DNA from: Chenopodium formosanum
Taxonomy: Eukaryota > Streptophyta > Magnoliopsida > Caryophyllales > Amaranthaceae
Assembly (NCBI GenBank): GCA_024500155.1
Contig: CM044858.1
Coordinates: 23,175,795-23,239,794 of the forward strand
DNA: 64,000 nt
Direction of reading: 5' to 3'
Shown: piece after piece, positions 31,402 through 44,033 of the stretch
Numbering within the stretch: position 1 is the first letter of the stretch
How the letters are laid out: each line of letters begins with the position of its first letter
Translations under genes and position numbers: made by a program
The notes under the pieces: generated by a model
Database searches by the model: none
Told to the model about the DNA's origin: nothing
Seen by the model: the letters and a program-made list of their open reading frames with translations, nothing else

Positions 31402-33375
31402 AATTCCCCCTAGCTAAACTTTTGCTCGTCCTCGAGCAAAACAAAGCAAGAAAGATCAAGGATGAAAAATTTATTGAAAATGAAAAGAAAGACTCAAGAT
31501 AAGAATATACACTAAGACTCACTGTCGTAGGAATTACGGTTGTTTTTAGCTACAACAAGCCCTTTAAACCCCAAAGTCTCCTATGAGGACGAGTGAGGTC
31601 TCGTAAGGGTATCCTAAGAGTTTGACCCATAACTCTCCACCAAACATCAATGAGGAAAAACCACGAAAAAGAAAAGAAAAGAAAATGAAAACAAAACCTT
31701 TGCGAAATGAACTCACATAGAGACTATAATGCAAATGAATGAAAAACTTTCTCAAGTAGTTAAGGTATGCACTTTCAAGATATCTAAGGTTGATTGAAAC
31801 ATAGGGTATGCTAGGCATAGGAACTAGACATCACAATTCACGTTGATCCCAAACAATCTTACCACGTTCTCCCCACTAGTCTCAAATCTCCCCTTAGTGA
31901 GTATCCCAATGATTCCTCGAAGGAACCGGAAAAAGAAATTTATTTAGGCTACTCGACAATCTTTACTATGCAACCCCTTTCCTTAGGCAATGACCCATGA
32001 TGCCCTCCCCCGAATAGTGACTCAACTATCTAGGTCGAAAGGTCTTTCCCCAAGGTTGTAACGTAAGGCATAAAGGGTGAAGGTAGGCTAAAATTTAAAA
32101 TTTGGTATTTTCCTAAAAAGTGAAGCAAAAGGGTGATCAATCCTTAACACCACAATCAAGAAATTACCAAACAAAAACAACACCCCCAAGCTTACTTGAA
32201 GCTATACTCACAAAGAAATATATACAAAAAGCGTAAACGCTTCTCCCCCAAGCTAAAATGAAGCATTGTCCTCAATGCTTAGAAGGAGAAAAGAATACAT
32301 CAAAATATTTTTGAATTTTTCACTTTTTTCAATTTTTTTGTTTTTTTTTTATTTATTCGAACTTGCAATGTCCTTGCCTTTTGCCAAATTCGGACGGCTT
32401 TTTCTATAATGCATTTTATTAGTCCACGCCTTTTATGAAGTAGGTCGGCTTTTTCTCAAACATTTGCCATTATTCACAGAGAAAATGATATCACAGACTT
32501 GCACTCATAGAAACCAAAACTCCAACTCATCCACCACAAACTCCATCATAAATGATCAATTTGCTTCACAAAAACCAAATATAGAAAGAAAATGAAACAA
32601 AAGGTCAAAGTACTAAACATGTGGCTTGAAAAGAAGGTATAAGGCTCAAATGGTTGCAAGAAAGCAAATGTAAACCCAAAAATAAAGAAAATAACAAACT
32701 ATCCTAAAAATGAAAAATACCACCCCGAAAAATGTGCCTTTGTCCTTCCTAGGTAGCTCGGTCTCGGGTTGAAGAATCATACATCAAGCTTTATAGATTA
32801 GGTTTCCATAGTCAAGGATCCACGCCGCTCATACAAAGAATGTTGAAGGCTTGAAAAACAATGAACCTCACATGGATGTAGTAAAAACTCACTAATGGTG
32901 TCAAATTGACTATAGGGAGCAACTACCAAGCATGCCACAAACAAGTAGAATCCGGCTTCATGATCCTCCTAGTTCAAGCCAACTACCCTAGCATACACCT
33001 ATCCCACAGTCAACTGAACATAGTCTCAAACCGTGCATACCTTTACCACCTAGGAAGAAAATCATGAAAAAGACAAAGTCTAATGTATAAAGTCCAATTC
33101 AAAATGAAAATGAAAAATAAGGCCTCAAAATCATACCACAAATAAGAAAAGAAAATTAAGAGAAAATAAAAGAAAAGAAATGGAGACATAGAGAAAGGAA
33201 AAAAGGAGAAATAATAAGAAATGGACTAGAAAGCAAGTTAAACACATAAAAATCCCAATCGACAAACAAGTGATCGATCGACATCATCGTCATCGATCCC
33301 AAACACATTACGTGTTAACAAGCATTCATCCTAGAACCATTCAACTTCCCCTAAACTAATCCTATTCTATGCAAC
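31402..33375 (-). other. Athila A 3' non-coding region with polypurine tract and stem-loops
   Basis: No gene. Polypurine tract at 31402-31415 (AATTCCCCCTAGCT on the plus strand); stem-loop TTTGCTCG with AGGA loop at 31420-31441; internal stem-loop AAGCATTG / CAATGCTT at 32261-32280 followed on the - strand by a TTGGGGGAG tract. Confidence 0.8.
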
Positions 33376-34971
33376 CACTAGTAGAAAAATTCAAAAAAAC
33401 ACCGGTCTATGGCCACCGGTTTTAGAAAACCGGTGGCTTAAAAAATGGGCGGTTCAACCCAAACCAACATTGCCACCGGTTCACTACAAACCCGTGGCAA
33501 TAATTCAAAGGCCACCGGTTCTGAACCGGTGGCAATAATCAATAATATAAAAAAAAAAGTCGCGGCATTCCTATTCCCTCCCTCTATTCTTCCTTCTCTT
33601 TCCTCTTTCTTTCTCCTGTTTCATTCATCAACACGCACCAGCAGTCACTCCTCTAATCACAAACACCGAACCCTAGCTACCACCACAAAGCGTCATCCAC
33701 CTCCACCGCACCACCCTCCACCACCTCCGCGCACCCCCTCCACCACCTAGAACGCTCCAATTTCGCGGCCCTCCACTTAGCAGAAGCAGCAGCAACGTAT
33801 AGCACCAAATAGCAGCAGCACCAAATAGCAGCAGCGACCACAGCAGCGCCACCCTCGCCGCCGCGCCACTGTGCCACGCCGCCGCTCCACCACCGACCAT
33901 CTCTCCTCCCTTTCCACCTCCCTTTCCACCTCCACCTAGGGTTAGTTTTAATTTATTTTGCATATTTAACAATATAATGTATAATTGACAAATTAAATTT
34001 AAGTTTTGAATGTAGTGTACCCTAATTTTTCAGAATTTTAGGTTGTTTTATTAAGAAAATTTAAATAAATTAGAGATTAGCTAATAACCTTGTTACTTAT
34101 TTGAATTTTCATAAGTTTTAGTGGGTAATTTTTATTAAATTAGAGGTTATTAGTAACCTTATTACTTATTTAGGTGAATTTTGGTAGTATGTTTTAATGT
34201 GTAATTATTAATTGATATGTTTTACTGTGTAATTTTAGGTTGTTTTGTAGTTCTTGACAAAATTACTAACTTTTTTGTTATTGTTTTATTTTTTGTTTTT
34301 GTAGATTGATATGTAGTGAAGCACAAGTTTATTAGCTACTCAAGTGGGAAGTTCGTGACATTACATCTATTGTACTTGCTATATTGGTATGAACTATAAA
34401 CTTTATGGAACTATATTTCTTTCTATTTATCCATTTGATAAAAGTTTGTTCATGATATTACAAGTTGTGTCTTGTTTAATTATAAATAATTACAACAATA
34501 TGTTTAATGTTTGCATCATCATATGCCTAGATACCCGTTCAAGGCTTTCTCCTAATGAGAAAGTCTTGAATAGTCCCCGGTTGGGACTGTTCTTTAATGT
34601 TTACTCTCACTTAGGTGGTGAATGTATGTCTTTTTTTCATTTTAAGGAACATCTTGGCTTTCCATTTCTTCACCATGTTCTTTGGGTACATATGTGGGTA
34701 AGTAATTATCTACATCGTGTATTTGGAGAACTGGGGGGAAGTGCTGTCGGATTTTCCTTAAAATTGGAAAGTTGACATACATTCACTAGTGAGAGTAGAC
34801 ATTCAAGGATGGGTTAGGTTGGAGTGATAAGGACACTTTGGAAACATGCATTTTTTCACTATATGAATGGTTTATTCACGGTGTGTACTTGAAGTTGATT
34901 TACGCAAAATATGTAGCAATTGTACATTATTCATAATATGTTGCTATATATGTTTAGAGACACTTTACTAA
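33376..34971 (+). other. CACTA 5' region: terminus, subterminal repeats and untranslated sequence
   Basis: Subterminal ACCGGTGGC motifs at about 33400-33535 are the probable TnpA binding sites. 33550-33950 is C/A-rich then AT-rich, with no credible ORF. The ORFs read here on either strand are low-complexity Pro/His or Gly/Ala runs. Confidence 0.65.
33412..33533. repeat. Subterminal inverted motifs of CACTA element
   Basis: GCCACCGGTT faces AACCGGTGGC with a short loop twice (33412-33437 and 33511-33533), and a single copy stands at 33471. These could form hairpins in single-stranded DNA or serve as transposase binding sites. Confidence 0.85.
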
Positions 34972-37900
34972 ATGGAGAAGGCTCGTGGTTGGATGTATGG
35001 TAGACGTGATACATTGGAATTTTGGAATGGGGTTCAAGAGTTTTGCAAGACGGCTTTATCTTATCAGCACAAAATGGGTGAGGAAGACCTATATTGTCCT
35101 TGTGTTGATTGTAATAATGTGAAGGTGGTCAATAGTGTTGAGATCATTAGAGATCATGTACTTTGTCGTGGGTTTAGACTTAAATACGATGTGTGGATTT
35201 GGCATGGTGAAAGTGGAGAGTATAGTGGGGATCTTGATGGGAATGATGTGCATGACAGAAGCAATGAGATTCATGTGGACGAGGAATGTGAGAATGATGA
35301 ATATGTTTTTGAGGATGGTGAGGATGGAGCTGAGGTTGATCCAGTAGATGAGGTCGAGGATGAAGACGTGGATGAGATGTTGCATAATGTCGAAGGTGAT
35401 GTGTTTGATTTACTTTCGGAGGCTTCCAAAAAGCCTTTGTACTCTGGGTGCAAAAAATACTCCAAACTTTCTGCCGTGCTAACAGTTTTTAACATTAAGT
35501 CGAAGCATGGGTGGACGGTCGTCAGTTTCACTTCTTTGTTGACCGCATTAAGTGATATCTTGCCTAATGGGAATGAAATTCCTAAGTCTTACTATTATGC
35601 AAAGAAGCTGATGTGTCCATTTGGTTTGGAGTATAAGAAGATACATGCATGTCCTAATGACTGTATTTTGTATCGTAATGAGTATGAACAATTGGAGGAG
35701 TGTCCACGATGCAAGCAGTCGCGCTACAAGCGCATGAGTTGCAATCCTGGTACGACGGGACCTCCTGCTAAGGTGTTGTGGTATCTTCCTATTATTCCAA
35801 GGTTTAAGCGTCTATTCTCAACTCCAAAAGACGCTACAAACTTGAGGTGGCATGCCGAGGGAAGACAGAAAAACAGAATGCTGAAGCATCCGGCTGACTC
35901 CCCGCAATGGAAGAACATTGATTTAAAGTTTCCGGAGTTTGGTAATGAAGTCAGAAATTTAAGACTTGGGTTGTGCACAGACGGGATGAATCCATTTGGC
36001 ACTCTTAGTACCCAGCACAGCACTTGGCCTGTTCTTTTGGTGATCTACAATTTGCCTCCTTGGTTATGTATGAAACGGAAGTATATAATGCTTTCATTGC
36101 TAATAACGGGGCCAGGCAACCTGGAAATGACATAGATGTTTACCTTGCGCCACTAATTGACGATTTGAGGAAAATGTGGGACGAAGGGGTTTCTTGTTTT
36201 GATGCTCATAAGAACGAGATGTTTACATTGCGTGCAGCCCTTATGTGGACCATGAATGACTTTCCTGCATATGGCAACCTGTGTGGGTACAAGGTTAAAG
36301 GGAAAAAAGCATGCCCCATTTGTATTGATGACACATCAAGCATATACCTTAAGAATTGTCACAAAGATGTGTACTTAAGGACTCGAAGGTTCCTTAGGCG
36401 TGATCACCCGTACCGTAGGCAGAAAAAGGCTTTCGATGGGACAGTGGAAGAGGAGATTGCGCCTAGGCCATTGACGGGTGTTGAGGTTTATGCTCGAGTT
36501 AAGGGTATACGAATAGTGTTTGGAAAATATGAAAAAGCTCCGGTCTCAACAGCTCTTTTTAAAAAAGAATCAATCTTGTGGAAGCTTCCGTACTGGAAAG
36601 AACATGATGTTAGGCACTGCCTTAATGTGATGCATATAGAGAAGAATGTGTGTGATGCTCTTGTGGGAACACTTTTTAATATTTCAGGCAAAACAAAGGA
36701 TGGAAAGGGTGTACGGTTAAATTTGCAAGAGATGGGGATTCGTCCGGAATTATGGCCTCAGGACAAGGTTAGAAAGGGGAAGGATAGAAAGGGAAAGGAA
36801 CCGGAACAGGAAAATGTAAATGTTTCGAAAAAAGGAAAGGGGAAGAGCAAGGGAAAGGGAAAGGCCGCGGATGCTTCAAAGAGTAGAGATGAGGGTCAAG
36901 GCAAGGTTGAGAAGAAGTATTTACCACCGGCTTGCTACACATTGTCAAGGGTAGAAAAGCGGATGTTTTGTGCATGTCTTTACGGCATTAAGGTTCCCTC
37001 TGGGTACTCATCTAACATGAAAAGATTTGTATCCTTAAGTGGAGAAATGAAGTTGACAAGTATGAAATCCCATGATTGTCACATGTTGATGCAAGTATTT
37101 CTACCGATTGCAATTTGTGGTATTTTACCGAAGCACGTGAGGGAAGCTATTACAAGCCTATGTTCGTTTTTCAATACAATATGCAGCAAAGTGCTTGATC
37201 CTTGTACACTTGATGCTTTGCAAACGGATGTGGTTGTGACTTTGTGCAAATTTGAGATGTATTTCCCACCCTCATTTTTTGACATAATGGTGCACCTCAT
37301 TCTTCATTTTGTGCGTGAGATTAAGTTGTGCGGTCCAGTTTTCCTAAGGTGGTGCTATCCTTTTGAAAGACACATGGGCACATTGCAAGATAAAGTAAGG
37401 AATCCGGCTCATCCGGAAGGAAGCATGATTCAAGGGACCGTGAGTGAGGAGATTGGTAATTTTGTGGCTGACTATTTAGCCGTTGCTGAACCTATTGGTC
37501 TTCCTACTTCTCGACATGAAGGGAGACTGGATGGTCATGGCACAATTGGGTCGAAACGAATGTCACCTGATCGAGATCAGTTCTTACAAGCACACCTTTA
37601 TGTGTTGCACCATGTTGCAGATGTTCACCCATATTTAGATGAGCACATGGCTAGTTTGCGTGATGAATTTCCATCGAAAGGTGAAAGGGCACTAATGCAG
37701 TTGCATAATAAGAGGTTTGTGAGTTGGTTTAGTGAACGAGTGATGAGTCGTTTGGATGATAGTGTCACCGATATAGTAAGGTGGCTTGCTTATGGTCCTA
37801 GGGATGATGTTCGCTCATTTGAGGGATATGACATCAATGGGTACACTTTTTGGACAGAGGGTCGGGATTTGAAATCTTCGTCGACCCAAAACAGTGGAGT

Positions 37901-38369
37901 AACGCTTGTGGCATCGTCAAGGGAGTTTGCAAGTGCAAAGGATAAATCACCTGTCGATGCAAAATTGTCATACTACGGTCGAATTCAAGAAATATGGGAG
38001 CTTGATTATTGTAACTTCACGGTTGCACTTTTCAAGTGTAAGTGGGTTGATAATATCAGGCGTAATGTCAAGTATGATGACTTTACTCTTGTAGATCTTG
38101 GCCACTTGAATGATAGTGCGGAACCGTTCATCCTAGCATCTCAAGCTAAGCAAGTGTTCTTTGTAACTGACCCAGTCGATTCAAAATGGTCCATTGTGCT
38201 AGCTGGGAAAAGAAGAATCCTAGGCATTGGAGATGTTGAGGATGAGGAAGAATACGATGCGTTTGATGATTCAGCACCTTTCACTGTTCCTAGACCTATT
38301 GCATCAAATGACATAGACGACCAAACAAGTTATATGCGGTCAGACCACAACGAAGGAATGTTAGAATGA
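34972..38369 (+). pseudogene. CACTA transposase TnpD (TNP2 family), one frameshift
   Basis: It starts MEKARGWMYGRRDTLEFW with an N-terminal transposase-associated domain that has a YCPCVDCNN metal-binding-like motif. An acidic stretch follows (about 35280-35400). The TNP2 catalytic domain has SKHGWTVVSFTSLLT, CPRCKQSRYK and LCTDGMNPFG in frame 1. At about 36105-36115 one base appears lost, and the domain continues in frame 3 (DIDVYLAPLIDDLRKMW, HCLNVMHIEKNVCDAL). A Lys/Gly-rich insert (about 36765-36915) precedes the DUF4218-type domain (FEMYFPPSFFDIMVHLILHF at about 37250). The C-terminal DUF4216-type domain is at about 37900-38230. The ORF ends TGA 38369. Apart from the one shift it is open, so the element may have been active fairly recently. 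The protein would cut and join the transposon ends in the nucleus. Confidence 0.88.
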
Positions 38370-38706
38370 GGTACTACAACAGTTAATTTGAGATTGTAAG
38401 CATTTAAAAGTATTATTTAATCATAAGTTAAGTTATTTTATTAATAGTTTTGGGAAAAATGAATGAAAGTGTTAACTTAGTTGCTAAATTTTTATAAGTT
38501 CTTGCCTATTTTATATGCTAACATGTACTAAACTTAGTTGCCTATTTTTACAAGTCAATTTGATGAAAATAGAATAAAAATGATCTATATGTGAACTTAC
38601 TTGCCTATTTTATATGCAAACATGTAGTATGACCTATATGTCAACATTTTTATCTTTTGTGGAACTAATATCGTTTTATGTTTGTAATGACAGGTTTTTA
38701 TAACTC
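38370..38706 (+). other. Spacer or intron between TnpD and second CACTA gene
   Basis: AT-rich, with repeated short stretches (CTTAGTTGCC and CCTATTTTATATGC at about 38480-38625). It ends in a plausible acceptor (GACAG at about 38690). No gene. Confidence 0.5.
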
Positions 38707-39336
38707 ATGGAGGACGATCATGACCCACTAGTAGAGGATTTGGAGGATGATGACGATGGCTATGATGGTGAGGATGAGGACAAGGACGAGCCATATGATG
38801 TCAACAAGGAGACTGATTTGGGTGAGCCAGAAGATCAGGAACAAGATGCTTTTGAGCGCAGGCTTGTAGAATTTGAATTGTCAGCTGAACGTGCGCCTCC
38901 TATTGTTTCTACAATTGTTGAGGTCGTTGGTGAGAACACTACTCCTCAAACTGATAGCCAAAGACATGAGCAATTGAACACAGGTGGTGGAGGGGGGTTA
39001 AAGGCTCCTGCTAAGAGAAAGGGTAGGGGTCCGACAACAAGTTTTAGGAAGCCAAACGGTCTAATGGTCCTGGAGTATGACAAAAGAGGACGACCTACTA
39101 GCAAATGGCTTCAGAATTATGCAAACCAAGTTGGCATGTGTGCGCGCAAAATCCCCATTACACTTGGTTGGCGGCAAGTACCTCCAGGCTTGATTCAAAC
39201 ATTTTGGGATGATACCAGGGCAAGTGTTTTGTTTAAATGCACATTTACACAATTACTCGGTCGAACCATGGGTGTGTTCGCCCACACCTCTTCAAATGAC
39301 AAAATCTCGAACGACTCTGACTGTTTTTGCACTTAA
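38707..39336 (+). pseudogene. CACTA TnpA-like DNA-binding protein, 3'-truncated
   Basis: The frame starts MEDDHDPLVEDLEDDDDG with a long acidic head. A Gly/Lys/Arg segment (KAPAKRKGRGPTT) and the start of a plant CACTA second-protein domain follow (DKRGRPTSKWLQNYANQ, then CARKIPITLGWRQVPPGL). After about 39230 the reading loses similarity to what I expect of the family and stops at 39336, so the gene is cut by the following LTR-like DNA. The family binds subterminal repeats; no intact C-terminus is visible. Confidence 0.7.
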
Positions 39337-39339
39337 ACT

Positions 39340-40362
39340 TCGACCGTACTCTTCAATGGATTTGCCCGAACTCAATTTATTTGCAATTTACTCTGAATTG
39401 GGGCTGTTGCTGTGCGATTAGTTGGTTTGAAATTGATGTTCATAGGTGGTTGTTGATGGTGGTTCAATGGCGGTGATTGGAGGTGGTGTAGCGCTAGTGG
39501 GAGCAGGGGAAGGTGAAAGATGGTGTGGTTGCGTGGGCTGTAGAAGATGGGGGCAGGGGTGATTGGTGATAGCAAGTGAGGAGCACGGGAGTGAGAGATG
39601 GAGTTGGGATGGTGGTGGCGCTGCGGCTCTGGGTTGCGGTTTTGGTGTAGTTGATGTCGCAGCTGCTCGGGCTTTGTGGTGGCTGTGAGGATGGTAAATG
39701 GGTTGGTGGCTGGCGTTTCAGGGGCGGTTAATGGTGGTGAGAAGTGGTGGTTTGGTGGTAATTGTTGTTGGCTGATTGGATGGGAAAGAGGAGCAGGGGA
39801 ATTGTTGTTGTTGCTGATTGTTGTTGGTGAATTGGGGTGTGGAGCAGGGGAGATAAGTATGTGGTGTAGGTTAGGTGGTTGTGTGGTGTATGATAAGCTG
39901 GCAGCAGGGGATGAGCATTGTGCATTGTGCCTCGAACCTTGGACCTCCGAACGCGAATATGACTTTGAAACCCGGAACACCTACAACCAAAAACACGAGG
40001 GTGAATTGGAAGATAAAATAAATTAAAATAAAATAAGAAAAACAAAGTAAAATAAAATAAGATAAATAAAGTAAAATACTAAAACTAAAGAAATAATGAA
40101 ATCAAATGAAATAAAATAAAATAAAATAAAACAAACTACAAACTAAAAGAAAATAAATAAAATGAGAGAAGCGGAAAATTATTAACTAAAACTACAAAAT
40201 AAACTAAAAACTAATAAAAAAGCAAAAACACTCAAAATAGAAAACGAATAAGGAAAATAAGAAAATAATAGAAATAAAGGATAAAAAGGGTTAAATTATT
40301 GGAAAATAAGCCGGAAAATGACTCAATAAACGCCCTAAAAGTGACATAAAAGTCACTTATCA
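39340..40362 (-). repeat. Athila-like LTR (fourth family), 3' end unresolved
   Basis: On the - strand it starts TGATAAGTGACTTTTATGTC at 40362, with a paired inverted repeat (AAGTGAC / GTCACTT). Inside are AAAATA-rich sequence (40018-40300), a CG-rich pair of motifs (about 39930-39980) and a GGT/GTT-rich tract (39420-39900). The far end could not be fixed; it lies somewhere between about 39240 and 39420. The 202-codon frame in it is low-complexity Pro/Asn/His and is not a gene. Confidence 0.6.
40018..40300. repeat. AAAATA-rich low-complexity tract
   Basis: Repeated AAAATAAAATA units and A-rich sequence within the LTR. Confidence 0.8.
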
Positions 40363-40527
40363 CTATCCAATGAGGACCTTTTTATGCATATGACAATAAT
40401 GTTAATCAAAATTACGCACATGAAATACTTAGAACTTTTCGAGTGTCATCCGCTCATTCTAAATCATTGCCAAAATAAATTTCAGGAATTAAAATAGAAA
40501 TCCTCCCAAGTGGAATCGCCAAAAAAC
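40363..40527 (-). other. Start of Tat/Ogre-type internal region with primer site
   Basis: On the - strand, just after the LTR end at 40528, comes GGCGATTCCACTTGGGAGGA (40519-40500). This resembles the tRNA-Arg-type primer site (TGGCGACTC..) of Tat/Ogre elements. Only about 165 bp of internal DNA remain before the junction with the LTR at 40362. Confidence 0.6.
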
Positions 40528-42649
40528 TGTAGGGAATATTTCAAGCACTATAACCCCAATCTTGAACCCCACTGTGATCATATTTTTAAGTATGGTGGCG
40601 TCAAAAGGGAAAGAAAAGAGAGCGAAAGAGTCGCCAACAAGTTTTAGGAACTTGTAAACCAATCACGAGGTGAAGCTTACACCCCTTAACGATCCAGGAG
40701 ATCGTCAACTCTATAAGGTCTTGAACCAAATAGGGTTCGGGGATGAGGGTACGAATCCAATCTACAAAAGAAAGGACCCGCCCTATAAAATAGGCCTCTA
40801 CTTTATTCTACTCGTATTCATGTGCGCTTTTTGACTAACATTCAAACATTAGGTTAACCCTAAACCTGTTTAATCTATGTTGGTTAAATATTAATGCACA
40901 AAAAAATCTATTATTAGCGATCACTTGAATTAGAATCACATGACATTAGCCTAAACTAAATTATTAATTATCTTGTTAAACGTGATTTCAAGTACAAATT
41001 CCCTTTAAACATGCATAAAAGGTGTGATCAAGCAATAAATAATATCAAGCAACATAATAATAAGCATCATAATCATAATAATAATCATAATATAATCATA
41101 ATCATGATAAGCCATAATAAAGCTTAATAATAATAGCAAGATCCTAGGCATGATACTAACAAGATTAATAACAAATCCTAGCATGTCACTAAACATTAAA
41201 GATCAAAGCTTTAAACCTAACATGGTACTAATATGCTATTAGAAAGAATAAAAGGCACCCTTAACATGATAATAGAAAGCAATAAAAACATTCTAACATG
41301 ATACTAGGAATTAATAAATATATTTAAGCATGCTTTCTACAAGAATAGAGCAATAAGATTACATACTTTGAAGCCTCGTACCTCTTTCTAATAACAAAAT
41401 ACACAAATTAGTAAACTTCAATAAAAATAATAAATTAAAGAATTAAATTCAAGAATTGAAAGAAAGAGTTAAAAAGTTTAGACTGGATTAGGGACCAAAA
41501 CCCTCAGAAATTATCAACCTTTCACGTCTAGGGCGAAGGCAACTTCGAACTTGGCTAGGTGTTTCTAGATCTTGTGTATGCGGTATTGTGTTTGTAAAAA
41601 GCTAGTTTAGAACGAAAGAGAGAGAAAGAAAGCATATGCTCAAGAGAGAATAGAGAGAATTGGGTGATTGTAAATTGTAGATTGTTGATGGTTGTGGATG
41701 ATTGAAAAAGGGGAGATATGACATCTATTTATAGGAAGAAAGAGGGTTGAAGAATTAAGAAAAGAATCCGAATTCGAATCGAAATAAAACTCGTAGACAG
41801 CATTTTTTGCGTATTTTGTTTTTATCATATCTTTTGATCCAAAAGTCTAAATGAGGCATATAATATGTCGTTGGAAAGCTCTTGAAGTCTACTTTCCAAT
41901 GCAATTGAAATCAGATTAAAATCCTTTGTAGATAAAAGATATGGCCGAAATAGTGGGAGGGTGTCAGTTTTGTATAGAGTTTCGTATTTCTTTCATATCC
42001 TTTTCGTTATAGCTCAGATTTAATATTATAATATATCATTGGAAATATAATTTCAAGATCTATCCAACCATATAAAATTTGGATAAAAATTATGAGGCAC
42101 AAAAATAAAATCTGATTGTCTTTGAACATCTATAAATTCAAATAGAATTAGGATTTTAAAAAAGGAAAGTTTTAATTTAAATCAAATTTCTTGATCTTAT
42201 CTTTTCAAAAAAAGATAATTATGATCTTTTAGATTCTTATAGAATATTCTAATCAATCCTAATTAGATTAGAAATAGGATTAAACCTTTGGACCCTCCTC
42301 ACCTCATGATCATTGGGTCGTAGGTAAAATCCGGTTAGGGCCCAGTTTAGTATTTTGGCCATAGCTTCCTCATTATTCATCGGAATTGGGCTTATAATAT
42401 ATCGTTGGAAAGGTCTTTTCAAGCCCCATCCAAATACACTATAATTGTATCCTTATCATGGACCAAACAAAACTGGATTGAACGTTTTTATAAAATAGAG
42501 CAGGTATTCGAAAACAGAAAGAAATATTTTTGATAAAAATTAATCGCAACACTAGACTTTTCACACTTTCACTTCATTCGATTATGGTTCGACGTGAAAG
42601 GTATTCATCACTGGGTTTGGTTTTGGGGAGACACAATTGGGTGCCTACA
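40528..42649 (-). repeat. Tat/Ogre-type LTR
   Basis: About 2.1 kb with matching ends: on the - strand TGTAGGCACCC..CCCTACA. A primer-like site follows its inner end. It is AT-rich with ATAATCATAATAAT-type runs (about 41035-41120). No gene inside. Only this LTR and a stub of the element are present. Confidence 0.7.
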
Positions 42650-42727
42650 CCACCACGCAATATAATAATATAAATCAATATAGCAATAATGATCTTCGAA
42701 GGTGATGGACAAAATAAAGAAAATTTA
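42650..42727. other. Short spacer between two LTRs
   Basis: AT-rich 78 bp; nothing recognisable. Confidence 0.5.
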
Positions 42728-44033
42728 TGTTGCGGTTTGGTGAGTCCGACTCACCCCGAAACAACCCTGACCCAAGGAACCACTCGCAGTTAATAAAACC
42801 ATAAAGTATAACAACTAATCACAAAAGGGTAAAATTGGAATTTACCTTCGAAGCGTGCTTCGCCCTCACACACGGGCTCGTACTTGAAAGCTCTAGCTCC
42901 GATGATACGCGAGCCTCTTACGGAAATCCACCCGCAAAGGACGAACTCTGACTTTTAGGTCCGCTACCTGAGAGTTAGCGAGGTCTGACCAAAACCCGAG
43001 TATTATATGAGTTTAAGAGTTTTTGCTAATGCAATGCTCTATTCAACTCCTACTCAAGCACTCTTCTCCAAATCCCAAGATGGGTATTTATAAAGAAGAG
43101 TGAGAGTGGCAAAATCTATCCCACCAATGTGGGATCATGAAATTCCACAATTTATTTTAAAGTTAAATTAAAATAAATATACAAACTAATAATAAATTTA
43201 CGAGTGGCACAATCATATGTAAAGGATGGAGAGGACCACTTGGAGAGTAGGGGACCATACTTGCTGCCCACTCAATACTCTCCTTGTGCCACATTTCCCT
43301 CACCCCACTTGATTCCCATATACTCCCACATGCTTCGGCCCTACTACCCAACCCTTAGTCCTAGCCGTAGCCCAGCCTAAGCCCAGCCCCGCACTTGGTA
43401 ATGCGGGCTGATGTGGCTAGCAAGCCACGCACCCAAGTGCGGGCTGCTGCTAGCATGTCGTGTACATCATGTGCGGGCTGCTAGCAGCTGCTGCCTTGGT
43501 GCGCATGCTATTGCTAGCTTGCGGATTGCGGCTGATAGCTGTGGTGTGCTTGCACGGACCAGCTAGCCACCCTTGGCTCGGCATGGTGCGCATGCTAGCC
43601 ACCTATGCAAGCATATTTTTGCCGCTAGCATTCGAATGCTCAGGGCACTCCGATTCTAGGGGTATTTTGGGAATATTGTCGATTTATTATTATTTTGCTC
43701 GTCTCGTCATTTACTATTTTTAACTCGACTTCCGACGCTCGATTTCGACGCCCTAAGCTCGAATTACGCACGTCTAAATATTTAATACTCAAGCGACGAA
43801 TTAATTTCTTCCGAATTAAATCGTCGAGTCAGTTCGTTAATTTGCTTGGGTGTGACCCGAAGGTTTCAGTCAAGATTAAGCTGTAATATTAATTATACAT
43901 TAATATTACTGATCGGAAGAGGCCTCCACCCAGGCATTCCGATCACTTGACCTTACTGAATATATTAGCTTTCTTATAATTTTGAACCCACTATAAGAAT
44001 AATACACTTGTCTGAATGACACCATTCCTTTCA
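42728..44033 (-). repeat. Copia 3' LTR
   Basis: 1306 bp, on the plus strand TGTTGCGGTTTGG..CCTTTCA. TATTTATA at 43085-43092 is the TATA box on the - strand. GCGGGCTGCTAGC-type motifs (about 43395-43640) lie upstream of it on that strand. Same family as 28250-29502, with a different array motif. Confidence 0.9.

Larger units (their letters stand above)
29825..33375 (-). mobile_element. Athila A element, 3' LTR and 3' internal region, - orientation
   Basis: The 3' LTR (31401-29825), polypurine tract with stem-loop (31441-31402) and 3' non-coding region up to 33375 match the + copy at about 5930-7916. The element is cut at 33376 by the CACTA transposon; the rest (ORF1, protease, gag) is not found to the right. 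Confidence 0.85.
33376..39336 (+). mobile_element. CACTA (En/Spm) transposon, right end missing
   Basis: The left terminus is CACTAGTAGAAAAATTC at 33376 (preceded by AAC, the candidate 3-bp target site). Subterminal GCCACCGGTT motifs in both orientations form hairpins (33412-33437, 33511-33533). Two genes follow: TnpD-like (34972-38369) and a TnpA-like partial gene (38707-39336). No matching CACTA terminus is seen after it; LTR-like DNA begins about 39.3-39.4 kb. Confidence 0.88.

Noticed and set aside
33673..33972. Gly-rich and Trp/Ala-rich ORFs on the - strand in the CACTA 5' region
   Set aside because: Simple CCACC-type sequence; no similarity or start context.
39372..39980. 202-codon Pro/Asn/His-rich ORF on the - strand
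   Set aside because: Low-complexity GGT/GTT-rich LTR DNA read as protein; no domain.
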